Source: an uncultured Alphaproteobacteria bacterium (GTDB taxonomy: Bacteria > Pseudomonadota > Alphaproteobacteria > Bin95). From it: 12,844 nucleotides of DNA. A model generated the notes under the pieces. That model had not been told where the DNA came from. It did not search any database and saw only the letters and a program-made list of their open reading frames with translations. Position numbers and translations under genes: made by a program. Below are positions 6,555 to 12,087 of the stretch, piece by piece. The number at the start of each line of letters is the position of its first letter. Position 1 is the first letter of the stretch. Location: NCBI GenBank assembly GCA_913060845.1, contig CAJXVF010000016.1:1-12844 (forward strand), in the 5' to 3' direction.

Positions 6555-7213
6555 ACCGTCAAAAGATCAAAGAGACGAACTTTGAAATACTCGTTGGCAG
6601 CCTCAACCTCAGACTTTAGGTCGTATCCAAAATGCTGCAGCATATCGTCGGCTGTTAGTGAATATGGTGGCTTAATCGAGCATTTTCCGTAATAAAAGAT
6701 GATATGGGCGCGAGATGATTCAACTTCAAAATTCTTGCTCTCACCATAGGATTTTACCAACAATTCCATGCACAAAAGGTCGCGTAAAATCTGCCTTTTC
6801 TTTCCTGCATCATGTAGTCCAGATCCACGCTTGATCTCGTAAAGAGAAAGGTGCTTGGTGTTCTTGTTATAGGCCGCCATGTCGATCTGTAGATGCCGTT
6901 TACCGTCTAGGTCATATGGTAGGTTAGAGGTGATTGCTTGCGCTGGATCTTTCATAAAATCAGTCGCCACACCGTCCGCAGCAGCGCTCACTTTAAAATC
7001 CTTGTCTTCCCAAGCATCAAATTCTGGTCTTGCCATGATGCTGTGCAAGATTGTGTGTTCAAGGATATACCCATGACGTTTGTACGCACTACTCATCACG
7101 CTGGTGATTTTGCTGAACATAGCTCCCGCTATTGGGTCAGGGTCGAATTTTTTGCTGTTTAGCTTTTCAATCGTCTTATCGATCTCATCACGGACTATTT
7201 GACTAACAGTCAT
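6551..7213 (-). CDS. PD-(D/E)XK-like nuclease, putative type II restriction endonuclease (220 aa)
   Basis: The start is the ATG at 7213, with GAGG 7 nt upstream inside the end of the methyltransferase gene; only 4 bp separate the two genes. A PD-(D/E)XK active site can be laid out: E52 in a helix (YILEHTIL), D111 (HLQIDMAAY), and E126-x-K128 (LSLYEIKRGSG), with a following helix (KKRQILRDLLCMELL) as in this fold. The size fits type II restriction enzymes. It immediately follows a DNA methyltransferase gene, the classic restriction-modification layout. I do not recognise a named restriction-enzyme family, so specificity is unknown. Alternatives are another defence nuclease or a repair nuclease. 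The gene is AT-richer than the integrase and primase genes, which suggests separate acquisition. Confidence 0.78.
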   Translation of the reverse strand: MTVSQIVRDEIDKTIEKLNSKKFDPDPIAGAMFSKITSVMSSAYKRHGYILEHTILHSIMARPEFDAWEDKDFKVSAAADGVATDFMKDPAQAITSNLPYDLDGKRHLQIDMAAYNKNTKHLSLYEIKRGSGLHDAGKKRQILRDLLCMELLVKSYGESKNFEVESSRAHIIFYYGKCSIKPPYSLTADDMLQHFGYDLKSEVEAANEYFKVRLFDLLTV

Positions 7214-7217
7214 GGCA

Positions 7218-7868
7218 CTACCTCAACATATTAAGTTGAGGGTCACTTTGCGGGTAATCTGTATCAAGTTCAAATTTCTTACGGCTTGGTGGTATCCAAA
7301 CTAGCTCCGTGCTTTTTGTGGGGAATTTTGACCATACTACCCAGCCATAACCAGTTGCCGTTGAAGCTTTGCGATCAAGTCGTCCTTTAACCATGGCAAC
7401 GCGCTCGGTATATTGAGCAAAAATCGCCGGCTTTGTATCTAAGAATAAGCGTTCGTAGCGCCCAATGCTTTCAATAAACACAGTGCGAACAAGCATTGCC
7501 ACGCCAAGTCGAGCTACTCGCAAGCCTTCCTGCACGAAGTCCTCGGCAATCTTGAAAGGTGGATTAGTTATTACCCAATCAAACGACTTATCAGGGTAAT
7601 CTCCAGCCAAAAAATTAGCGACTTCGCCAAAGCCGTATTCAACGATGTCGCTGGATTTAACTTTGCTAAAATACTCAGCTAGCGGCATAGACATGTGGCC
7701 ACGATGGCAAGCAGGCTCCAAACAGGAAAGCCCCTGTAATGCGGACTTGCCACCTAAGACGCTTTCCAAAAACGCCCTAGTGGCCCAAGGCGGCGTGGGG
7801 AAATCATCAACGCTATTTTGGCTTTCATGCCTTTGCGCCATAACTGCATGCGATGTATTTTGAGGCAA
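7218..7868 (-). CDS. Adenine-type DNA methyltransferase (216 aa)
   Basis: The motifs fit the N6-adenine class: DDFPTPPW (21-28, motif X-like), LEPACHRGHM (50-59, the AdoMet-binding motif I with the FxGxG Gly pattern altered to EPACHRG) and ITNPPF (100-105, catalytic motif IV NPPF). VAMLVRTVF and ASTATGYGWVVW are typical of the phage and island members I know, which are usually solitary. Here a nuclease gene follows after 4 bp, so it probably protects host sites from that enzyme. The frame starts at a TTG (7868); an ATG at 7841 would still keep motif X. The TTG has AAAGG some 10 nt upstream and the ATG has none, so I keep the TTG without certainty. The upstream 188 bp up to the integrase stop holds no gene. 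Confidence 0.85.
   Translation of the reverse strand: MPQNTSHAVMAQRHESQNSVDDFPTPPWATRAFLESVLGGKSALQGLSCLEPACHRGHMSMPLAEYFSKVKSSDIVEYGFGEVANFLAGDYPDKSFDWVITNPPFKIAEDFVQEGLRVARLGVAMLVRTVFIESIGRYERLFLDTKPAIFAQYTERVAMVKGRLDRKASTATGYGWVVWSKFPTKSTELVWIPPSRKKFELDTDYPQSDPQLNMLR
7221..7241 (-). promoter_or_regulatory. Hairpin covering the nuclease ribosome-binding site
   Basis: On the minus-strand mRNA, CCTCAAC (7241-7235) and GTTGAGG (7227-7221) form a 7-bp stem with a 7-nt loop. The 3' arm contains GAGG, the Shine-Dalgarno of the nuclease start at 7213, and the whole stem lies in the last codons of the methyltransferase (Pro-Gln-Leu-Asn-Met-Leu-Arg). Ribosomes finishing the methyltransferase would open it. 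Translational coupling is inferred from this geometry. Confidence 0.5.
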
Positions 7869-8056
7869 TTGCTGCTGCGCCTTTCGCTTTTTTGCTTAGG
7901 TACTGTCGTGTGGTATTCAGAATAATGCGTTTCAAAAGCCTGTCCCGCTATTTATTTTCGCTTCAAGATCGATCCACTACCCTAAACTCCACCAGTATAG
8001 GTGCTTGCCGCTCTCACCGCTGGTAAGGCATCAACATGCTAATTGGGAGCCAAGCC

Positions 8057-9250
8057 TTAGGAGTTGGCAACGGAAGCGCAAGATAGAGTGTCAACGCGGT
8101 CAGCCAGCAACTGTGTGGCGTCTCGGACTTGTGGTCGATAGCGCGCTTGATTGTAGAGAGACGCGAGCGGCGAGTGCAAAGAAGTGTGGTTCAGGGCCGC
8201 CTCGATTATATGTGGCTCAACGCCCAGTTCGCCAAGCAACGTGGCGCTGGTGCGTCGCAGATCGTGCCGGTGCCAATCAGCGGTGTCGCTGGCGGCCATG
8301 ACCTTCTTTGTTTCGCGATCCCAGTTGACCAATGCCCCGCCACTCGCGGTGCAGAACAGTAAAGAGGGCGGCTCCCCAACCCCCGGCCGGCAGATCAGGT
8401 CGATGGCCTGGGCTGATAATGGCACGACATGCGGGCGGTTCGACTTTGTGTCCGGCAGACGCCACTCCGCCCGCTTAATATCTATGTCTTGCCAGCACGC
8501 CTGAACCACCTCTTCGCGCCGCGCCAGCGTCAGCAGCATGAACAGCATAGCCCCCGCATAGGGGCGGTCGGAGGCGCGCAGTACCGGCAATAACCGCTCC
8601 AATTCCGCATCAGATAGAACACGGTTCCGGCGCTTCACCGGAGCAGGGGGTTTCACCAGAGTTGTCTCCAGCGCGATGAGGTCTCGCTCTGCACCCCATT
8701 TTAAGATGGGTCGTAAATATCGAACTGCTGCGGAGGCCGATGAGACCGCTTGGTAGCTGTCGGCGGCCAATTGCAGATCGACCTTGCGGATTAGCCCAAG
8801 CGGTCGATCCAATTGGTCGGCAAACACTGAAGTGATCCGCCGGAGCCCATCAAGCCAGCTCTTCTTACTTGCGCCCACCTTGTCGCCATATTGATCGACC
8901 AGGGAGCGCAAGGTTCCAATGCCATGTGCCGCATCTTGCCCCATAGCACGACGCTGGCGGCGTTCAGCCACCGGATCTTCACCGTCGTCCTTGACCCGCC
9001 CCCGCATCCGTCGTGCCGCTTCTCGCGCTTCCGAAATGGACCACTCCGGCCACTGGCCAAGAGAGTAGCGCCGCATACGCCCATCGTTGTCTCTTAAGGC
9101 AAGGCTCCAGGTCCCGCGTTTCGATGGAGCAATCCTAATGCGCAGCCCTTGGGTCGCCGCATCAACGACCTGGACCCTCTGATTATTGTCAGCAGCTTTT
9201 TTCGCAGCTGCCCGAATAGCAGTTTCCGTCAAACGCACTGGTGCCATCAT
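8057..9250 (-). CDS. int: Tyrosine integrase, P4-type (397 aa)
   Basis: Residues 1-95 match the N-terminal arm-DNA-binding (DUF4102-type) domain (LTETAIRAA...GLRIRI...RRYSLGQWPEWSISEAREAARRM), and 110-195 a core-binding helical domain. The catalytic domain has R244 (LARREE), K269 (DTKS), H329-x2-R332 (HDLRRT), H355 (LNHT) and nucleophile Y366 (SLYNQ), so it looks intact. It would integrate and excise element A. The start is ATG 9250 or the next ATG; GGAG lies 5 nt before the first and 8 nt before the second. It is 186 bp from the tRNA-Lys core, its probable attachment site. It reads away from the core, in the same direction as the rest of element A. Confidence 0.93.
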   Translation of the reverse strand: MMAPVRLTETAIRAAAKKAADNNQRVQVVDAATQGLRIRIAPSKRGTWSLALRDNDGRMRRYSLGQWPEWSISEAREAARRMRGRVKDDGEDPVAERRQRRAMGQDAAHGIGTLRSLVDQYGDKVGASKKSWLDGLRRITSVFADQLDRPLGLIRKVDLQLAADSYQAVSSASAAVRYLRPILKWGAERDLIALETTLVKPPAPVKRRNRVLSDAELERLLPVLRASDRPYAGAMLFMLLTLARREEVVQACWQDIDIKRAEWRLPDTKSNRPHVVPLSAQAIDLICRPGVGEPPSLLFCTASGGALVNWDRETKKVMAASDTADWHRHDLRRTSATLLGELGVEPHIIEAALNHTSLHSPLASLYNQARYRPQVRDATQLLADRVDTLSCASVANS

Positions 9251-9262
9251 CCAAACTCCAAA

Positions 9263-9283
9263 TGGGGCTTCACTGGGGCTTCA
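9263..9283. repeat. Tandem 11-bp repeat just upstream of the integrase gene
   Basis: TGGGGCTTCA occurs at 9263-9272 and 9274-9283, an exact 10-bp match at 11-bp period. The repeats start 13 bp before the integrase ATG, so they lie in the leader of its mRNA and between gene and attachment core. One-turn spacing fits side-by-side binding of an arm-site or repressor protein. Function is inferred. Confidence 0.5.
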
Positions 9284-9303
9284 ATAATACCTCAATAGAA
9301 CCG

Positions 9304-9332
9304 TATATACCGAAACGCAGCGGGACGGTCGA
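9304..9332 (-). promoter_or_regulatory. Candidate integrase promoter
   Basis: On the minus strand TCGACC (9332-9327) and TATATA (9309-9304) are separated by 17 nt; each matches the sigma70 consensus at 4 of 6 positions. Predicted transcripts would start about 45 nt before the integrase ATG. The -10 lies in the 8-bp palindrome GTATATAC. Confidence 0.25.
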
Positions 9333-9435
9333 TGGTGAATAAATAATTATAATCTCAAGCAAAAGCGCGATATATAGCAGCACTACGGAACAAAGCCGGA
9401 TAGAGTGGGACGGCTCTAAATAGAGATACTATGGT

Positions 9436-9481
9436 ACTCTTAATCAGCGGGTCCACGGTTCGAGTCCGTGTGCGCCCACCA
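9436..9481 (+). tRNA. 3' part of tRNA-Lys(CUU), attachment-site core between the two elements
   Basis: The 3' half of a tRNA is present: anticodon loop CTCTTAA (9437-9443, anticodon CTT), 3' anticodon strand TCAGC, variable loop, T-arm CACGG-TTCGAGT-CCGTG (9454-9470), acceptor strand TGCGCCC (9471-9477), discriminator A and encoded CCA (9479-9481). The 5' side is missing: bases before 9436 do not pair with TCAGC, and there is no D-arm or matching GGGCGCA acceptor strand. It is therefore not a working gene but the fragment left when an element integrates into a tRNA 3' end. The intact copy is predicted to lie outside the window to the left. Confidence 0.85.
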
Positions 9482-9528
9482 AGGATTTCAATGGGTTAGA
9501 TGATTTTTTGGATTCGCTTTGGCTAGCT

Positions 9529-9548
9529 TAGGTAACGCTGTAGGTAAC
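9529..9548 (+). repeat. Two TAGGTAAC direct repeats, 12-bp period, next to the att core
   Basis: TAGGTAAC occurs at 9529-9536 and 9541-9548. The pair lies 48 bp right of the tRNA 3' end, where arm-type integrase or excisionase sites of element B would be expected. Binding by a recombinase is inferred from position and spacing. Confidence 0.45.
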
Positions 9549-9563
9549 ACTTGGCCCTGATTC

Positions 9564-9713
9564 TTAACCTTTCCTCGGCCATACCAATTCAAGAGTGCGC
9601 ACAGTGCGTCCTTGCTTGGCTAGCCCGTTTTCGCATTTGGGCAAGGTCATGCGCCGGCCATGAAGGTTGCCGTGCCTCATCACTTCTAGTTCTGGAGCGG
9701 TCACGACGCGCAT
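9564..9713 (-). CDS. Possible small hypothetical protein (49 aa) downstream of the thermonuclease
   Basis: From ATG 9713 to the TAA ending at 9564 the frame gives MRVVTAPELEVMRHGNLHGR..., ending LELVWPRKG, a basic, fairly protein-like stretch with no known motif. GGTGG lies about 9 nt upstream as a weak ribosome site. The frame stays open to an ATG at 9830 inside the thermonuclease gene (88 codons), but that part is out-of-frame overlap with a better gene. The stretch could instead be a frameshifted tail of the thermonuclease, whose C-terminus looks short. Coding is not certain. Confidence 0.3.
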   Translation of the reverse strand: MRVVTAPELEVMRHGNLHGRRMTLPKCENGLAKQGRTVRTLELVWPRKG

Positions 9714-9753
9714 AGTTTCGGGGGCCACCGTTGTGTCTGGCTCCCGGCTCAGC

Positions 9754-10113
9754 CTACCGGCACCATGGCCCCTTATCCCACGCCCCCACAGTCTCTGGCC
9801 ATCCATCGACCGCGGCCAATACGCGGCCATAGCGGTCTAGTACGGCGCTGCCGTAGCATTTGCCCTTACGCCGACCCTTAGCCCCGCCAATCGTCAAACG
9901 GGCCGTACGGTCTTCCCAACGCGCCCTGGCTGCATCTGTTGCGGCCTTGAAGCCTGGTTCTCCACGCTCCGGCGTGTCTATGCCGATAATGCGGACCTTG
10001 CGGGATTGATCGGCAAAACGCATCCAGGCCGTGTCGCCATCGACAATACGTTCAACGGGTGCGGTGCATGTTAGACCGACAGTGAGTGCCAGCACGGCAG
10101 GGCATGGGACCAT
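9754..10113 (-). CDS. Thermonuclease-family (SNase-like) secreted nuclease (119 aa)
   Basis: ATG 10113 has GGAG 7 nt upstream. Residues 2-15 are hydrophobic and could be a short export signal, though without the usual Lys/Arg. The staphylococcal-nuclease OB-fold is clear: VDGDT (24-28, Asp27 as the calcium ligand), RIIGIDTPE (41-49 with catalytic Arg41, Asp46 and Glu49) and DRYGR (93-97, catalytic Arg97). All expected active-site residues are present, so the enzyme should cleave DNA or RNA with calcium, probably outside the cytoplasm. The C-terminus after VDGW is short and unlike the usual helical tail, so a truncation or late frameshift is possible. It reads against its neighbours and lies where the 5' half of element B's integrase should be. 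Confidence 0.8.
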   Translation of the reverse strand: MVPCPAVLALTVGLTCTAPVERIVDGDTAWMRFADQSRKVRIIGIDTPERGEPGFKAATDAARARWEDRTARLTIGGAKGRRKGKCYGSAVLDRYGRVLAAVDGWPETVGAWDKGPWCR

Positions 10114-10225
10114 TATTTCACTCCGGCGCTACGCCTTATTTTGAAAACACTGTCACCCAGACGAAGGTGGGCCTTACTCGTACAATGCAACGATTAATCA
10201 CAAAAGATAGGCACGCATTACGCGT

Positions 10226-10600
10226 ATGGCAGAGTTCTACGCGTTCAGATTCCGCCTAAAGCTCTTATTTTCGCAGGATCTCGCCGCTAATATATTGAGT
10301 GACGAAAGTGGTTACGTCTTTCCAGGTCGCAAGCGTGGTAAGCCTTTAAGTAATATGGCTATGGGACTGCGCCGTGCAGGCCTAAGCGTGACGGTCCATG
10401 GCTTTCGCTCTAGCTTTTCTGATTGGGCAGCAGAAAGCACTCAGTTTCCCCGCGAAGTAGTTGAAGCTAGCCTGGCACATGCGATTGAGAACCGTGTCGA
10501 AGCTGCATACCGGCGCGGCGATCTTCTTGAGAAACGGCGTCGCTTGATGGACGCTTGGTGCGATTTTTGTAGTGGTGCGGCTTCTGCTTTGGCGATCTAG
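10226..10600 (+). pseudogene. 3' half of a P4-type tyrosine integrase (element B)
   Basis: The 124-codon frame keeps only the end of the catalytic domain: YVFPGRKRGKPLSNMAM, H-x2-R in TVHGFRSSF, SDWAAE, and the nucleophile in VEAAYRRGD, followed by the usual EKRRRLMDAW tail. The first catalytic Arg, the Lys, the core-binding domain and the arm-binding domain are missing, and no related frame is visible between 10114 and 10226. Four or so residues of the usual loop before TVHGF also seem lost. This is a 5'-truncated remnant of a different integrase from the one at 8057-9250. The orientation, reading away from the core, is normal for an integrase next to a tRNA 3' end. Confidence 0.85.
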
Positions 10601-10641
10601 GTCGCGAGCCTTAGGCAGACAGCGATTGAGAAAGTAACATT

Positions 10642-11760
10642 ATGACATTCACCGGTGTGCCTGTTGATTGCTTGTTTTGGGAAGAAGCTGCCTGTCTTCT
10701 GCATGAGAAGCTCTGGCCCGAGCCCATGCCCTACCATCTCTTCTCTTCGGCATTTTTGGGCAAGGGGCCCCATTTCATTTCCGAACGACGGAGGTATTTG
10801 GGGTATCAAATTCTTGTTGATGGACTCAAGGCAGGACACTTTTTCACCTGGAAAATATCTCCTGGTTATATCCAACCCATCCGCGAGGCCCAGCCTGATA
10901 AGTTTTGGGGTATCGAGAACATCTACAAAAGTGATGCTGTTGAAAACGGACATACCAGCCCTGAACATCAGACTAATTTTTTCCGCGAAGAAGATATCAA
11001 GATACTGCTATCCAATGATTCAGTGGAGGTTTTGAAGAGCACGTATTCGCCTGAGCTGGCTATGCGCCTTGTTGATCTTTGGGAGATGGCTGGGGCACGC
11101 AAATATCCTGAGTTCAATGCCTTTGCAAAGCAGACGCTTGGTGCTCTTTTTGATGGTGAAATCGGGTGTATTCTTAAAACAGGAGCAGACTATCATATTC
11201 TTGGAGATGGCCTCTCCGCCCAGAACGGCCCCTGGGATAGAATTAGCTCGACAGGTATTCGGTTTGGCAAGTTGGAGCCGTCTTTGGAGCATAACTTCAC
11301 AAAGATGCCTCTTCAAAAGAATGCGTTAATCGAAAGACTCATTCCTAATTTCAGTACCTATGCCCTGGAACTTACCGAGGCCATCAGGCTTTGCAAAAAG
11401 CTCAAACTGTCAATGCCAGATTGCTTAAGTCGACATATTGAGGCTTCGGCCGATGCTGCTGATGTGGTCATTCATAGCGGGCCGACTACAAAAAAAGATA
11501 TCGTGAGAACAGCGAAAAACGTTCTAGCCGAGATCAAGCGCAATGGCTGGCGCCTGAGTACAAAGGAGGTCGCCAGGTTCGTGTCTGTAATGACTGGTGT
11601 GACCAAGGCGCGAGCTGAGTCCATTGTAGGACCGCTGAGGAAAGCTGATCCATATTGGAGGCCTGGAACCCTAAAAAAAGGCGAAAAATCAGTCGATTAT
11701 AAAAAATTAGGTACTGCACTTGGTATCCCTAGCTCTCAAATTCCAAAGCCGCCTCAGTAA
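10642..11760 (+). CDS. Hypothetical protein (372 aa) between integrase remnant and AlpA regulator
   Basis: The frame is complete from ATG 10642 (weak AGAAAG ribosome site) to TAA at 11758, with natural amino-acid use and no shifts, unlike the decayed genes around it. I recognise no domain. Residues 1-230 are mixed, with short aromatic clusters (for example GHFFTWKISPGYI at 65-77). Residues 282-340 look helical and basic (TKKDIVRTAKNVLAEIKRNG..., KARAESIVGPLRKADPYWRP) and could bind nucleic acid, which is a guess. No membrane segment or signal is seen. Its place between integrase and alpA is typical of cargo or accessory genes in such islands. Its stop codon lies inside the inverted repeat at 11757-11789. 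Confidence 0.8.
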   Translation: MTFTGVPVDCLFWEEAACLLHEKLWPEPMPYHLFSSAFLGKGPHFISERRRYLGYQILVDGLKAGHFFTWKISPGYIQPIREAQPDKFWGIENIYKSDAVENGHTSPEHQTNFFREEDIKILLSNDSVEVLKSTYSPELAMRLVDLWEMAGARKYPEFNAFAKQTLGALFDGEIGCILKTGADYHILGDGLSAQNGPWDRISSTGIRFGKLEPSLEHNFTKMPLQKNALIERLIPNFSTYALELTEAIRLCKKLKLSMPDCLSRHIEASADAADVVIHSGPTTKKDIVRTAKNVLAEIKRNGWRLSTKEVARFVSVMTGVTKARAESIVGPLRKADPYWRPGTLKKGEKSVDYKKLGTALGIPSSQIPKPPQ

Positions 11761-11789
11761 TCTGCCGAAAAACTGCACGGGCAGATTAC
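11757..11789. promoter_or_regulatory. Inverted repeat at the end of the 372-codon gene
   Basis: GTAATCTGCC (11757-11766) and GGCAGATTAC (11780-11789) are exact 10-bp reverse complements with a 13-nt spacer. The left arm includes the stop codon of the upstream gene. No T-tract follows, so an operator is more likely than a terminator; the right arm overlaps the first two direct repeats described next. Confidence 0.55.
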
Positions 11790-11822
11790 GGGCAAATTCC
11801 AGGACTATTTTCGGGCAAATTC
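11778..11822 (+). repeat. Three CGGGCA(G/A)ATT direct repeats upstream of alpA
   Basis: CGGGCAGATTA (11778-11788), CGGGCAAATTC (11789-11799) and CGGGCAAATTC (11812-11822) are spaced 11 and 23 bp apart, close to one and two helical turns. The last ends 46 bp before the AlpA-family start at 11869. The helical spacing suggests cooperative binding by a regulator, perhaps the AlpA protein itself. That is inference. Confidence 0.55.
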
Positions 11823-11868
11823 TGAGCTTTCATATGTGTGTCCATCAACCGAGATGGAGAGAGTTACT

Positions 11869-12060
11869 ATGGAAGTTCAAGAACGATTTATCCGCCTACC
11901 AGAAGTGCTGAATGTCACGGGCCTTTCGCGCGCCAGTGTGTACAGGCTTGAAAAGGCAAATATCTTTCCCAAGCGCTTCAAACTGACGACTAACACAGTC
12001 GCCTGGAAGCTTTCAGATATCCGGGGATGGATGGAATCCCGCGCAGAGGCCTCAGCCTGA
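11869..12060 (+). CDS. AlpA-family transcriptional regulator (63 aa)
   Basis: I chose ATG 11869 because GGAGA lies 8 nt upstream; upstream in-frame ATGs at 11836 and 11854 lack such sites and add unrelated residues. RFIRLPEVLNVTGLSRASVYRL (residues 6-27) is the classic AlpA helix-turn-helix signature, followed by FPKRFKLTTNTVAWKLSDIRGWMESR (33-58), the usual wing with V-x-W and W-x-x-R. The length is normal for the family. These proteins activate excision genes or control replication genes of P4-like elements. It precedes the primase frame by 27 bp, probably in one operon, and the repeats at 11757-11822 are its likely control region. Confidence 0.9.
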   Translation: MEVQERFIRLPEVLNVTGLSRASVYRLEKANIFPKRFKLTTNTVAWKLSDIRGWMESRAEASA

Positions 12061-12087
12061 TAGCGCAACGCTGGCGCGAGCAGACAG

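Larger units (their letters stand above)
1696..9481 (-). mobile_element. Element A: integrative element with integrase, R-M-like module and replication operon
   Basis: Integrase, methyltransferase, nuclease, HTH protein, primase-helicase and zinc protein all read leftwards, and the integrase lies next to the tRNA-Lys core at 9436-9481. This is a phage-satellite-like or integrative-element gene order without structural or conjugation genes in view. The right end is set at the tRNA 3' end. The left end is not seen; 1696 is only the last co-directional gene, and the region 1-1695 may also belong to it. Confidence 0.55.

Noticed and set aside
9400..9481. Complete tRNA-Lys gene
   Set aside because: The D-arm, the 5' acceptor strand and the 5' anticodon strand are absent; only the 3' half from the anticodon loop is real.
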